From Mycobacterium sp. (GTDB lineage Bacteria > Actinomycetota > Actinomycetes > Mycobacteriales > Mycobacteriaceae), in the NCBI RefSeq assembly GCF_008709575.1, contig NZ_VYIK01000043.1:1-35961 (forward strand): a stretch of 35,961 nucleotides of DNA, given 5' to 3'. The notes under the pieces are model-generated. The model saw nothing but the letters and a program-made list of their open reading frames with translations, had not been told where the DNA came from and did not search any database. The position numbers and the translations under genes are program-made. This document shows, in pieces, positions 1 to 9,049 of the stretch (within the stretch, counting starts at the first letter, position 1; each line of letters begins with the position of its first letter).

Positions 1-50
1 GGGTCACCCCTACCTGCCCTCACCAGCTTGTGGTCACCGTTATTTTCGTG

Positions 51-527
51 TCAGAGCCGTTCGGATCGCGGTGGTGAACGCACCTGCTGATGACCGGCAT
101 CCGGTTGCCGACCGGCTCGCAGCGACGACACCAAAGCCCACCCTGAGCAGATCACCGCCCCGGTCGCCGCGGCAGCACCGCCATAGAGCCCGTAGGCGGC
201 CGCGACCGGTGGATGGACGTTGACGTCGTAATACCACACTGTCAGCACCGCGATCAGCAGCGAGATAGCCAACGCGGCAACCGATGCCAGCCGCGCCGAC
301 AGGCCACGGCCCACCATCGCGCCGGCCACCAACAGCGCCGAGGACAGCAGCACGATCAGCTGGCCCGGGCCAAAACCCGGGGGAAGATTCAGGCTGCCCA
401 CGCTGCCGCCGATGGCATTTGCCCTACCGCCGCCGTTGACGTTCGTCGTCAGCCACGGTAGCCAGGCGCTGAACGATATCACCGCCGCGCACAGGGCGAC
501 CAGCCAACCGGGGCGCAGGCGGGACAT
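51..527 (-). CDS. Small integral membrane protein, Rv0912-like
   Basis: Predicted 158-residue membrane protein of unknown function. Three or four hydrophobic stretches are visible: near residues 8-27, one beginning LIVLLSSALL, one in the region ASVAALAISLLIAVLTVWYY, and AAYGLYGGAAAATGAVICSG. The C-terminal tail is polar and arginine-rich, so it is probably cytoplasmic. The ATG at 527 is preceded by a GATAAT-like -10 (reverse complement of 536-541) with 8 bases between, which suggests a leaderless mRNA. It lies downstream of the SRPBCC toxin-like gene, as Rv0912 lies downstream of Rv0910 in M. tuberculosis; the glyoxalase gene Rv0911 that separates them there is absent. The assignment rests on position, size and hydropathy, and no enzymatic function is implied. 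Confidence 0.7.
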   Translation of the reverse strand: MSRLRPGWLVALCAAVISFSAWLPWLTTNVNGGGRANAIGGSVGSLNLPPGFGPGQLIVLLSSALLVAGAMVGRGLSARLASVAALAISLLIAVLTVWYYDVNVHPPVAAAYGLYGGAAAATGAVICSGWALVSSLRAGRQPDAGHQQVRSPPRSERL

Positions 528-578
528 AGCCCGACATTATCGCGTGGCGCTGACTCCATGGCATCGGCCGCACCTGCG

Positions 579-1016
579 TCAGGCTGCGGCGAACACGGTG
601 ACGAAGTTGTTCAGCGATTCCTCGATATCGCTTTTCAGCGCGGCGGCCACGACCATGCCGATCGGTCCGAACAAGGCCGGACCACCCAGATGCACGTCAA
701 AACTGACGACCGAGCCCTCGTCCTTGGGTTGGACCTTGGCCAGCAGCTTGACTTTGACACCACCGACGCCGGTGCCGTTGAGCGTCATGGCCTCTGGCGG
801 CTTGTAGTGCACGATAGTCCATTTGATCCGGTTCGGCATGCCCTTGACTTCGACGATCGACTCGATGACCGTCCCTTTCTCCAGTGTTCCGGGAAGTTTG
901 CTGCGCCACACCCGATGGATGGTCAGCCACTCCTTGTAGCGGGACAGGTCGGAGGCATGCCCCCAAGCCTGTTCCGGTGGCAGCGGGACGTCGATGGATC
1001 CGGAAAGCTTGGCCAT
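579..1016 (-). CDS. SRPBCC-fold protein, Rv0910 toxin homologue
   Basis: 145-residue single-domain SRPBCC (START/polyketide cyclase-like) protein. The fold signature runs from the N-terminal SGSIDVPLPPEQAW, through the tryptophan-rich LTIHRVWRS strand, to the long C-terminal helix beginning ALKSDIEESLNNF. Position and similarity match M. tuberculosis Rv0910, annotated as the toxin of the Rv0909-Rv0910 pair. The partner gene is not intact here: the 115 bases between this gene and ctpE hold only a 19-codon ORF (1020-1079). The ATG at 1016 lies three bases after the stop of that short ORF, so translation is probably coupled to it. Either the toxin has become harmless, or it serves another lipid- or ligand-binding role. 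The family call is firm; toxicity is not shown by sequence. Confidence 0.85.
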   Translation of the reverse strand: MAKLSGSIDVPLPPEQAWGHASDLSRYKEWLTIHRVWRSKLPGTLEKGTVIESIVEVKGMPNRIKWTIVHYKPPEAMTLNGTGVGGVKVKLLAKVQPKDEGSVVSFDVHLGGPALFGPIGMVVAAALKSDIEESLNNFVTVFAAA

Positions 1017-1019
1017 GGT

Positions 1020-1079
1020 CTAGTACCGCTGTCCGCCCACCCGGCCTGACACATGTTGCACCGCGTCCGGCAATCCCAT
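1020..1079 (-). pseudogene. 19-codon remnant of the Rv0909-type antitoxin
   Basis: A 19-codon ORF (MGLPDAV...GGQRY) with a strong Shine-Dalgarno (GGAGAGG, 8 bases before the ATG at 1079) sits exactly where the antitoxin of the Rv0909/Rv0910 pair is expected, between ctpE and the SRPBCC toxin-like gene. It stops three bases before the toxin start. Members of the MT0933-like antitoxin family are about 55-60 residues, begin MG and are lysine-rich and helical; this peptide lacks that body. The simplest reading is an in-frame deletion that kept the translation start and the last codons. It could instead be a short leader ORF that now couples translation of the downstream gene. It is too small to assign by similarity alone. 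Confidence 0.5.
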
Positions 1080-1131
1080 CACTGCGTCCTCTCCTTTCCG
1101 AAAGCCGACAGGTCATTGTCGCGGCACCCGG

Positions 1132-3507
1132 TCATCCCCACAACCGGCGGCGCTCGCCGAGCACGGCGCCCTGCATCCACCACACCGCCTCGACCGCCGC
1201 AGCGCCCAGCAGCCCGATCGCGACCGCCGTCGACGTTACGACCAGGTTGGATGGATCCAGCAACAACTTTTCCCGGGCCAGCGGCACGCTGAACATCACC
1301 AGGTAGGCCAGCGCTGAAGTTACCACCAGCGCCACGCGCCACCACTGGTACGGGCGTGCCACCACGGCGAGAACCCACAACGCGCCCATCAGCAGCGTGA
1401 TCAGCGCGCCGGTCGAAGCCTGCGTTTGCTGCTCGGGAGTGGCCGCACGGCCCTGATAGGAAACCAGGTAGGAAACGAAGGTGGCGGTACCCACGACCAG
1501 CCCCGACGGCAGCGCCGCAGTCGTCACTCTGCGGACGAAGCCGGGTTGGGCGCGCTCGTTGTTGGGTGCCAACGACAAGATGAACGCCGGGATGCCGATG
1601 GTGAACCAGGCCGCGATCGTGACATGGATAGGCTGAAACGGATACAGCAGCGGATCGGCCCCGAACCACTTGGCGCCCAGCCCGGCCACTCCCACCAAGA
1701 GTGCGAGCAGCACCGAGTACACCGTTTTGGTCAAAAAGAGATTGGCGACCCGCTCGATGTTACCGATCACCCGCCGACCCTCGCCCACCACGTACGGCAG
1801 GGTGGCGAACCTGTTGTCCAGCAGGATAATCTGGGCCACCGCGCGCGACGCCGGGCTACCCGACCCCATCGCGACGCCGATGTCGGCAGCCTTGAGCGCC
1901 AGCACGTCGTTGACGCCGTCACCGGTCATCGCCACCGTGTGTCCGTGCGATTGCAGGGCGCGCACCATGGCGCGCTTCTGGTCGGGGCGCACGCGACCGA
2001 AGACGGTGTAGCGCTCCAGCGCGTCGGCCAGCTCGGCCGGCTCGGCCGGTAAGCGGCGCGCATCGATGCTCTCGCCGGTTAGTCCCAGCCTGGCCGCGAC
2101 CGCCCCGACCGACGCCGCGTTGTCACCGGAGATCACCTTGATCGCGACCTTCTGGGCCGCGAAGTAATCCAGTGTCGCACGGGCATCGGGCCGCAATTTC
2201 TGCTCGAGCACCACCAGCGCCACCGGGGTCACGCGGCCGGGGGCATCCGGATGATCGACGGGCAAGTCACTGGCGCCGAGCAGCAGCACCCGCAGCCCCC
2301 GGCTGCCGATCTGCTCGGCCGCGACGGCGGGCGCCGACGCCGGATCGACCAGCACGTCCGGAGCGCCGAGCACCCAATTACCGTGCCGGGCGCCGTAGGA
2401 AGCGCCGCTCCATTTGGTCGCCGACTCAAATAGTGCGACAGCGGTCGGCGCCCAGTCAGGTGGCACAGGGTAGGCCTCGGCGATAGCCGCCATGCTGGCG
2501 TTGGGCCGGGCGTCCGCGGCGGCGAGCGCGGCCAGCACGTCGCCGATGTGATCGCATCGGCCGTCGAGCTCACTGACCGCAGAGACCCGCATCGCGTTCT
2601 CGGTCAACGTTCCGGTTTTGTCGGTGCAGACCACGTCGACCCGGGCCAGCCCCTCGATGGCGGGCAATTCCTGGACCAGGCAGTCTCGCGCGCCGAGGCG
2701 GACCACGCCGACCGCGAACGCGATCGAGGTCATCAGCACCAGTCCCTCCGGCACCATCGGCACCAGCGCGCCGACCATCCGCAGCACCGATTCCCGCCAG
2801 CCCGCATGCGTGGTGAACAGCTGACCGTAGATAGTCAGCAAACCCACCGGCACCAGCAGGTAGGTGACGAGCCGCAAGATCGTGTTGATACCGCTGCGCA
2901 GCTGGGATTTCACCAAGGTGAACTTGCTGGCCTCATCGGCCAGTTTGGCGGCGTAGGCGTCGCGGCCGACCTTGGTGGCGCGGTAGGCGCCGGTGCCGGC
3001 GACGACGTAACTGCCCGACATGACCGGATCGCCGATGTCCTTCCCAACGTGGTCGGCTTCGCCGGTCAGCAGCGATTCGTCGACCGCCAGACCGGCTTGC
3101 TCGACGACTTCGCCGTCGACGACAACCTGGTCGCCCGGACCGAGTTCGATGATGTCGTCGAGCACCACTTCGGCGGGCATCAACGCACGAACTCCAGATT
3201 CTCTGCGCACCAACGGTTTTGCCTGACCGACGATCGCGAGCTTGTCCAGAGTCCGCTTGGCCCGGATCTCCTGGACCGTGCCCACGATGCTATTGGCGAC
3301 GATGAGCAGGCCGAACACGCCGTTGATCAGCGAACCGGTGGCCAGCACGATGACCAACAGCACGCCCAGAATTGCGTTGATCCGGGTGAAGACGTTGGCG
3401 CGGATAATCTCGGCAACGCTGCGCGTCGCCCGCGCCGGGACGTCGTTGGTTTTGCCGTCGGCGATCCGCTGGGCGACCTCGGCGTCGGTCAACCCCCGAA
3501 TCGTCAT
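1132..3507 (-). CDS. ctpE: P-type ATPase CtpE (calcium uptake family)
   Basis: 791-residue P-type cation-transporting ATPase in the inner membrane. Visible in order: an N-terminal membrane pair (about 40-75), the actuator motif TGE (148-150), the PEGL membrane motif (253-256), the phosphorylation site DKTGT with Asp296, and the hinge motif TGDGVND (528-534), followed by the C-terminal membrane helices. There is no N-terminal heavy-metal-binding domain, which argues against a Cu/Zn exporter. Mycobacterial CtpE has been reported as a calcium-uptake ATPase needed for cell-surface integrity. The ATG at 3507 has TAGCAT (reverse complement of 3514-3519) six bases upstream, a typical leaderless -10. 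The antitoxin remnant and SRPBCC gene follow in the same direction. Confidence 0.95.
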   Translation of the reverse strand: MTIRGLTDAEVAQRIADGKTNDVPARATRSVAEIIRANVFTRINAILGVLLVIVLATGSLINGVFGLLIVANSIVGTVQEIRAKRTLDKLAIVGQAKPLVRRESGVRALMPAEVVLDDIIELGPGDQVVVDGEVVEQAGLAVDESLLTGEADHVGKDIGDPVMSGSYVVAGTGAYRATKVGRDAYAAKLADEASKFTLVKSQLRSGINTILRLVTYLLVPVGLLTIYGQLFTTHAGWRESVLRMVGALVPMVPEGLVLMTSIAFAVGVVRLGARDCLVQELPAIEGLARVDVVCTDKTGTLTENAMRVSAVSELDGRCDHIGDVLAALAAADARPNASMAAIAEAYPVPPDWAPTAVALFESATKWSGASYGARHGNWVLGAPDVLVDPASAPAVAAEQIGSRGLRVLLLGASDLPVDHPDAPGRVTPVALVVLEQKLRPDARATLDYFAAQKVAIKVISGDNAASVGAVAARLGLTGESIDARRLPAEPAELADALERYTVFGRVRPDQKRAMVRALQSHGHTVAMTGDGVNDVLALKAADIGVAMGSGSPASRAVAQIILLDNRFATLPYVVGEGRRVIGNIERVANLFLTKTVYSVLLALLVGVAGLGAKWFGADPLLYPFQPIHVTIAAWFTIGIPAFILSLAPNNERAQPGFVRRVTTAALPSGLVVGTATFVSYLVSYQGRAATPEQQTQASTGALITLLMGALWVLAVVARPYQWWRVALVVTSALAYLVMFSVPLAREKLLLDPSNLVVTSTAVAIGLLGAAAVEAVWWMQGAVLGERRRLWG

Positions 3508-3538
3508 GGACGCATGCTAGACGGCGCCCGCATAGCCG

Positions 3539-4930
3539 TTACGGCTCGTCCTCGTCGAGTAGCTCGTCGCGGCGGTGGATTCGGTTGACCCGCGGCGGTC
3601 CGGTGCCGTCGCTCCAGGCCAGCCGGCCGTCCTCGGTGACCGTGGTGGTGACGTGACCCAGCGTGACCGCGGTGTGGTCGGACGGGCAGGCGAAGTAGAG
3701 GCTATCGGCATCGGTGTGCCCACCGTCGGCCCAGGCGACGGCGTGGTGGACTTCGCAACGGTCACCGGGTTCCAGGCAGTCCGGCCGAGTGCAACCACCG
3801 TCGCGCGCATAGCAGATGATCCGCTGGTCGACGGTGGCGATGCGTTTGCTGCGACCCAGATAAAGGGGGCGATCGGAGTGGTCTTCGAAGACCGCCAGAT
3901 AGTGAATACTGTCGGCGGCCATGCGAATGACATCGCGCATGGGTAGTCGGGTGTTGCCGCCGGTACGGGCCGGCGCCGGCATCGGGACCGTCGAGTCGTG
4001 TGCGGCACGGGCGGCCTGCTCGAGTTCGGCCAGCCTGGCCGTCACGATCACGGTGACCGGCACGCCGCGATGCACGCCGAGCCCGCCGGACGAGAGTGCC
4101 TGCCGCAGCGCGAGCTTGAGCGCGTCGTGACAGCGTTGTGCCGGCGTGCGGTCGTCCCGTGCGCCCGGATCGGCATCGGCGTCGGGCAGGTGGCGTCCCG
4201 GGCGGATCGCCGCCGTGATGGCTTCCAGGTAGGCGCGGGTTTCGGGATCCAGCCAGCCGGACAGCCGACTCATGCCGTCCACGCCTTGCGATCCCAGCAC
4301 CAACCCGCGCCGTTTCGCACGGTCCTGGTCGGAGAAGTTGCCGTCGGGGTTGAGGCAGTCGGCGATCCGGTTGCCCACCGCGGTCACGAATTTGGCGTCC
4401 TGCTTTGTGGCGTGCCGCACGAGAATACGCTCGGCTTTGTCGCGATCGGCCGCGCTGACCGCAGCAGGCAGCACATCCAGGGCGTGCAGCACTGCGGCGA
4501 TGTGATCATCGCCGAGTGCCCCGGCCTCGACGGCCGCACTCAGCTGCGGCAACTCCGGCGCCAGCACAGGGCCGATCAACGAACGCCGTGGCGTTATCCG
4601 TGCGGCGACCCGAAACCGGCGCTTGACCTCGGCGGTAGTGATCCGCAACCGGCGACACAGCAGGTGACGTATCGACACGTCGGCGGGCAGCGCGGGATCG
4701 TCGGGGCCGTCGGGCGGGTCGGCGATTTCGGCGAACAGCCGATACGACAACCCGCCATTGGTACGACTCAGCGTCTCGAGTCGCTCGGCCGCCTCGAGAC
4801 GAAAGGCGTTGCCCACCAGATCGGTGCAGGCCTCCCGCAGCCGAGCATAAGCAGCCTCGATCAGGTCGAGATCGGCGCGTACGCCGGCCCGCACCGCATC
4901 TGCGGGCAAGGTCGCCTCGGTCGAACGCAT
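3539..4930 (-). CDS. 13E12-family protein with DUF222 and HNH nuclease domain
   Basis: 463-residue member of the 13E12 repeat family: a helical DUF222-type N-terminal region and a C-terminal HNH endonuclease motif. In the HNH part, cysteines at about 373, 380, 385 and 392 lead into CEVHHAVAWADGG (His395-His396), followed by Cys415 and His419; this is a zinc-stabilised beta-beta-alpha nuclease core with its catalytic histidines. Several 13E12 genes in M. tuberculosis are in the LexA regulon, and a perfect SOS box lies 12 bases upstream of the ATG at 4930. That placement favours this start over an in-frame one 20 codons upstream, which would put the operator inside the coding region. The gene occupies the place of Rv0907 in M. 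tuberculosis, so it looks like a lineage-specific insertion. Confidence 0.9.
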   Translation of the reverse strand: MRSTEATLPADAVRAGVRADLDLIEAAYARLREACTDLVGNAFRLEAAERLETLSRTNGGLSYRLFAEIADPPDGPDDPALPADVSIRHLLCRRLRITTAEVKRRFRVAARITPRRSLIGPVLAPELPQLSAAVEAGALGDDHIAAVLHALDVLPAAVSAADRDKAERILVRHATKQDAKFVTAVGNRIADCLNPDGNFSDQDRAKRRGLVLGSQGVDGMSRLSGWLDPETRAYLEAITAAIRPGRHLPDADADPGARDDRTPAQRCHDALKLALRQALSSGGLGVHRGVPVTVIVTARLAELEQAARAAHDSTVPMPAPARTGGNTRLPMRDVIRMAADSIHYLAVFEDHSDRPLYLGRSKRIATVDQRIICYARDGGCTRPDCLEPGDRCEVHHAVAWADGGHTDADSLYFACPSDHTAVTLGHVTTTVTEDGRLAWSDGTGPPRVNRIHRRDELLDEDEP

Positions 4931-4942
4931 AGATCCACGATA

Positions 4943-4958
4943 TCGAACAATTGTTCGA
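4943..4958. promoter_or_regulatory. Perfect LexA (SOS) box upstream of the 13E12 gene
   Basis: The 16-base palindrome TCGAACAATTGTTCGA matches the mycobacterial/Bacillus-type SOS box TCGAAC-N4-GTTCGA at every consensus position. It ends 12 bases before the ATG of the HNH gene, in the -10/start region, where LexA binding would block transcription. DNA-damage induction of the 13E12 gene is therefore predicted. Confidence 0.92.
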
Positions 4959-5050
4959 AGTGATGGGCCGGTCGAGCCAACTGTGGACAAAACGCGAACT
5001 GTGGATAACTTGCGGCACCGACGACGGTCTGCAACGCGGCAACGAACGGC

Positions 5051-6160
5051 TCAGAACCGCCACCACGGCTCGCATTGCACGGACCCCGGGGCTTGCACGC
5101 GCTCGCCCGGCCTGGGCACCGCCACCTCGACGTCGGACGTCTCGGCGGCGGCCAGCAGCCGCTCGATCGGCTCTGCCCACGGGTGCGGCGCCAGCCGGAA
5201 GGTGCCCCAGTGGATCGGCACCAGGAGCCGGCCGCCGACGTCGCGATGCGCCTGCACGGCTTCTTCGGGATTCATGTGGATGTCCGGCCACGCCCTGTTG
5301 TAGGCACCGACGGGCATCAACGTCACGTCGAACGGCCCGTGTTCGGCGCCGACGTCGGCGAAGCTGCGGGTGTAGCCGGTGTCGCCACCGAAGTAGGCGC
5401 GATGACTGGGTCCGATCAGCGTCCACGACGACCACAGCGTGATGTTGCGGTCCAGGAAGCGCCCGGAAAAGTGCCGCGCCGGCGTGCACACCAGCCTGAG
5501 CCGGTCGACCCGGGCGCACTCGTTCCAATCCAGTTCGACGACGCGTTGGCGGGGAATGCCCCAGGCTCGCAGATGCGCACCGACACCGAGCGGCACGAAG
5601 AACGGCGCCCGCTGCGTGCGGGTCAACCTGACAACGGTATCCATGTCGAGGTGGTCGTAGTGGTCGTGGCTGACCACGATCGCGTCCACTGCCGGCAGCT
5701 CTTCCAGCGGCATCGGCGGGGGATGCATCCGGGCGGGCCCGATGACCCCCGAGGGCGAGCAGCGGTCACCCCACACCGGATCGGTCAGCACCCGGTATCC
5801 GTCGATCTCGATGAGTGTCGTCGAGTGCCCGAGCCAGCTCACCGCCAGGGAGCCGGCCAGAGGGTCGATGACAATCGGACTGCGCAACGGAATCGGCGCC
5901 GCGGGCCGGGCAGCGCTGCGGCCGCCGACGATCTCACGCAGGATGAGCCGCCGCTGCGCGCGATCTATCCGTAACAGCGACGCCGGGTCGCGATTGACGA
6001 ACCCCCCGTTGCGGTAGTTCGGGGAGCGGCTGGCGACCGCGCGGATCGCCGCGGGAGAGGCACCCAGAGCAGCCGCAGTCCCGTGCACGGCACGCAGCGC
6101 CCACCCGCCCGACGCCAACGTAGCCGTGCCGACGGCCTGTCGCAGCGACTCCCGCAGCAT
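5051..6160 (-). CDS. MBL-fold metal-dependent hydrolase, NAPE-PLD/RomA-like (Rv0906-like)
   Basis: 369-residue metallo-beta-lactamase-fold hydrolase of the NAPE-PLD/UlaG-like branch. Metal ligands are visible: the HDHYDH motif (HxHxDH) in IVVSHDHYDHLD, the histidine of TPARHFSG, the aspartate of YFGGDTGY, and the histidine of PIHWGTF near the C terminus. Relatives cleave phosphodiester or lactone bonds in lipid-like substrates; the substrate here is unknown. The ATG at 6160 was chosen because it lies 5 bases after the echA6 stop and gives a length close to Rv0906 (about 372 residues); the open frame continues upstream inside echA6 but with out-of-frame composition. It is probably co-transcribed with echA6. 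Divalent-metal enzymes of this group usually bind two zinc ions. Confidence 0.9.
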   Translation of the reverse strand: MLRESLRQAVGTATLASGGWALRAVHGTAAALGASPAAIRAVASRSPNYRNGGFVNRDPASLLRIDRAQRRLILREIVGGRSAARPAAPIPLRSPIVIDPLAGSLAVSWLGHSTTLIEIDGYRVLTDPVWGDRCSPSGVIGPARMHPPPMPLEELPAVDAIVVSHDHYDHLDMDTVVRLTRTQRAPFFVPLGVGAHLRAWGIPRQRVVELDWNECARVDRLRLVCTPARHFSGRFLDRNITLWSSWTLIGPSHRAYFGGDTGYTRSFADVGAEHGPFDVTLMPVGAYNRAWPDIHMNPEEAVQAHRDVGGRLLVPIHWGTFRLAPHPWAEPIERLLAAAETSDVEVAVPRPGERVQAPGSVQCEPWWRF

Positions 6161-6165
6161 CCGGT

Positions 6166-6897
6166 TCAGGCTCCCTGGAACTTCGGCGGCCGCTTCTGCA
6201 TGCGGGCCACCTGCGCCTCGATCACATCCTGGCTGGCCCAAGCCTTCTCGTAGAGTTCCTGGTGAACCGGCCACGCCTCTTCGATCGCCCCGTCGTCGTT
6301 GAGCACCCGTTTGGCGTGCTGCAGCGCCAGCGGCGCCAACCCGGCGATCTCGGCGGCCCAGGCCTGGGCATCGGCCAGGGTGCCGATCCGGTTGGCCATG
6401 CCGGTCTGCAGGGCGACCTCGGCGGTCAACTGCTCCGCAGCGAGCAGCATCGCCCGCGCGCGGCCATGACCGACCAGTGAAGACAGTCGACGGATGCTCC
6501 AATTGTCCAGCGCCAGACCGTATTTTGCCGTCGGAAACTGAAAGAACGCGGTCGGCGCCACGACCCGCAAATCACACTGCATCGCCAACTGCAGACCCGC
6601 GCCGATTGCCGGACCGTTGATCGCGCCGATCACCGGCATCGGGGTCGCGTCCATGGTCTTGTGCAATTCGATCAGCCGGTCGGGGTAGTCGGCGGCAAAC
6701 GCGTCGCCGCTTAGATCCGCGCCGGCGCAGAACACCGTGCCCTGTCCGGTCAACACGATCGCGCGGACGTTCTCGCCGGCCGCTTTGGCTAGGGCTTCGC
6801 GCAGCTCCTCGACGAGCTGGGAATTGAGCGCGTTGCGTCGCTCGGGCCGTTGCAGCTCAATGGTCAACACGTCGTCGACGCGGGTGACACCGATCAT
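6166..6897 (-). CDS. echA6: Enoyl-CoA hydratase-like acyl-CoA-binding protein EchA6
   Basis: 243-residue crotonase-fold protein nearly identical in layout to M. tuberculosis EchA6. EchA6 is reported to bind long-chain acyl-CoA and feed FAS-II during mycolic acid synthesis, and to be essential. The two glutamates that catalyse hydration in true crotonases are replaced: the GGGxELAM-type motif reads GAGLQLAM, and the second site reads FPTAKYGLA with no glutamate. This fits a carrier role rather than hydration. The ATG at 6897 is preferred over the GTG at 6906 because AAGGTGGGG lies just upstream and the length then equals the M. tuberculosis protein. The debranching enzyme gene ends only 25 bases upstream, so echA6 may be read from the CIRCE-controlled promoter. 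Confidence 0.95.
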   Translation of the reverse strand: MIGVTRVDDVLTIELQRPERRNALNSQLVEELREALAKAAGENVRAIVLTGQGTVFCAGADLSGDAFAADYPDRLIELHKTMDATPMPVIGAINGPAIGAGLQLAMQCDLRVVAPTAFFQFPTAKYGLALDNWSIRRLSSLVGHGRARAMLLAAEQLTAEVALQTGMANRIGTLADAQAWAAEIAGLAPLALQHAKRVLNDDGAIEEAWPVHQELYEKAWASQDVIEAQVARMQKRPPKFQGA

Positions 6898-6922
6898 GTG
6901 CCCCACCTTATCCGGCCTCGAA

Positions 6923-9049
6923 TCAGCCAGAACTTGTCAGCAGCCGCCAATCGGCCGGTAATCCGTCGGTCTTGGCCGTCTCTCCCTCGGCTTCCAGGTG
7001 CAACGTCACGTCGCCCAGTCGCAGATCAGTCAGTGCCAGCTTGCCCCACGTCGTCGGCAGATGCGGCGCAAGCGACAACTGCCGGCGCGGAACGTCGGGC
7101 TGCAGGCCCAGGAACGAGCGCAGCAGGAACAGCGGCGTGGCACTCGCCCAGGCCTGCGGTGAGCACGAGGTGGGATAGGGCACCGGTGAGGCGAACTGCG
7201 CGCGCGGGAAACCGCAATACAGCTCGGGTAGCCGCCCGCCGAACAATTCGGCGGCATCCAGCAGACCGGTTCCCAGCCGCTCCGCCAAGGCCAGCGCACC
7301 CGGCACGTGGCGGTAACGCAGCACACCCGCGACCGCGATCGCGGTGTCGTGTGGCCACACCGAGCCGTTGTGATAGCTCATCGGGTTGTAGGCGCCCATC
7401 GTGGTGGCCAGCGTACGCAGGCCGAATCCGCTGTCCATCTCCGCGCCTGCCAGCCGCTCGATGATCGCGGCGGCGTGGTCATCGGTCGCCAGACCGGTCC
7501 ACAGGCAGTGGCCGACGTTGCTGGTCAGCGCATCGACCTGGCGTTTGTGGCGATCCAACGCGACCGCGTAGCAGCCTCGCTCGGGAAGCCAGAAGGTGTC
7601 GAGGAACCTGTCCCGCAGCCTTTCGGCCCGTTGCCGCAGCCGCGCTGCCGTGGCGGCATCATCGAACGCGTCGGCGAGTTCGGCGCGCGCAAGGAGCGCC
7701 TGATACCAGTAGCCCTGCACTTCGCACAACGCGATCGGCGGCTCGGCAGGATGCCCGGCCGCATTGTTGATGCCGTCGAAGCTGTCCTTCCAGCCCTGGT
7801 TGATCAGCCCCCGATCGGTGGCTCGCTGGTACTCGACAAAACCGTCGCCGTCACGGTCGCCATAGTTGTCCGCCCAGGCCAGCGCAGCATCGGCCGCGGG
7901 CAGTAGCGATCGCACCATGACCTCGTCGGCGCCCCACCGCCAGCATTCGGCCAGCAGCATGACAAACAGCAGCGTGGCGTCGATCGAGCCGTAGTAGACG
8001 CTGCCGCCCAGCACGTCGTCGCTGGCCGGGCCATGACGCACCTCGTGCATGATCCGGCCGGGTTCTTCCTCGGTGAGCGGATCGACTCGCCGTCCCTGCA
8101 AGCTTGCCAGCTTCTGCAGCGTGCCCACCGACACCGCGACATCCAGGGGCAGCGCCATCCACGCGGTCAGCAGGCTGTCGCGGCCGAACAACGTCATGAA
8201 CCAGGGTGCTCCGGCAGCGAAATACGGCCGCCCGCGACCACTTTCATCATGCATGAGCAGGGCTCCGAGGTCGCTTTCGGTCTGGCGCAAGATCGCGGCC
8301 AGCCCGGGATGGTCGGTTGCGACGTTGGTCGAGGTGTCGCGCCAGGCTTCGATCTTGCGGGCCGGCGCGCTGGATTCCACCTGCTCGCCACGGCGAACGC
8401 GCGTGGTGATCTTCTGGTTGGCCCAGGTGGGCTGGATCACGATCTCGGTCTGCCACCGTTGCCCGGGGGGCACCACCACCCGCCAGGTCAGCGCCCCGGG
8501 CAGCACGGTCGGATGTCCGGTCGCCGCGATCGTCAACCCGCGCACCCGGTCTGCTCGTTCGTGCAGGACCAGCTCCCCATCGACCACCGCCATGTCCGCA
8601 CCACCGGCGGTCACCCGACCCTCTTTGACCGCGAACAGGTCTGCGAAGTCGGCATCGACATGCAGTTCCAGCGAGACCACGGTGTTTTCTTTGTCCAGAT
8701 TGTGCAGCGCTATGGTCTCGCGGAGTCCGTCGGCGAGCAGCCGCTCGCGCACCACCAGCAAGGTGCTGTCAAGCCGTCCTGAGCGTGGCGGCCTGCGGGA
8801 GATGAACTGCGCGGCAAACGCCTCGGCAGACTCCACGCACAACGACTCGGCCGGCTGGCCGTCGACCCGCAGCTCCCAGCGAGACAGCACCCGGGCGTCC
8901 CGGAAAAAGAACCCGTGCGACTTGCCCACCAGCATGTCGCCGTAGCGATCGGACAGGCAAAACGTCCCGCCTTCGACAAGCGTGACGGTTTCGCAGCCTG
9001 ACCCGACCGCGACCGGCGACCCGCTGTTGAAGGCTGCCGGCACGGTCAT
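6923..9049 (-). CDS. Glycogen-debranching-type amylo-alpha-1,6-glucosidase
   Basis: 708-residue cytosolic enzyme with the layout of the bacterial GDE family: an N-terminal beta-rich domain (GDE_N_bis-like, roughly residues 15-210) and an (alpha/alpha)6-barrel glucosidase domain. In the barrel, GRDSLLTAW (about 290), [11 protein letters not shown] and [11 protein letters not shown] (about 555) are conserved family signatures carrying probable catalytic acids. It is expected to hydrolyse alpha-1,6 or similar glucosidic branches of glycogen or a related glucan; the exact substrate is unknown. Its ATG overlaps the stop of the glycosyltransferase gene in an ATGA arrangement, so the two are translationally coupled. 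H37Rv has no gene at this place between echA6 and accD3, so the pair is a lineage-specific insertion or an ancestral pair lost there. Confidence 0.88.
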   Translation of the reverse strand: MTVPAAFNSGSPVAVGSGCETVTLVEGGTFCLSDRYGDMLVGKSHGFFFRDARVLSRWELRVDGQPAESLCVESAEAFAAQFISRRPPRSGRLDSTLLVVRERLLADGLRETIALHNLDKENTVVSLELHVDADFADLFAVKEGRVTAGGADMAVVDGELVLHERADRVRGLTIAATGHPTVLPGALTWRVVVPPGQRWQTEIVIQPTWANQKITTRVRRGEQVESSAPARKIEAWRDTSTNVATDHPGLAAILRQTESDLGALLMHDESGRGRPYFAAGAPWFMTLFGRDSLLTAWMALPLDVAVSVGTLQKLASLQGRRVDPLTEEEPGRIMHEVRHGPASDDVLGGSVYYGSIDATLLFVMLLAECWRWGADEVMVRSLLPAADAALAWADNYGDRDGDGFVEYQRATDRGLINQGWKDSFDGINNAAGHPAEPPIALCEVQGYWYQALLARAELADAFDDAATAARLRQRAERLRDRFLDTFWLPERGCYAVALDRHKRQVDALTSNVGHCLWTGLATDDHAAAIIERLAGAEMDSGFGLRTLATTMGAYNPMSYHNGSVWPHDTAIAVAGVLRYRHVPGALALAERLGTGLLDAAELFGGRLPELYCGFPRAQFASPVPYPTSCSPQAWASATPLFLLRSFLGLQPDVPRRQLSLAPHLPTTWGKLALTDLRLGDVTLHLEAEGETAKTDGLPADWRLLTSSG

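Noticed and set aside
2548..3588. Long plus-strand open frame (346 codons) across ctpE
   Set aside because: Antisense of the ATPase domain with no recognisable protein; a typical shadow of codon bias.
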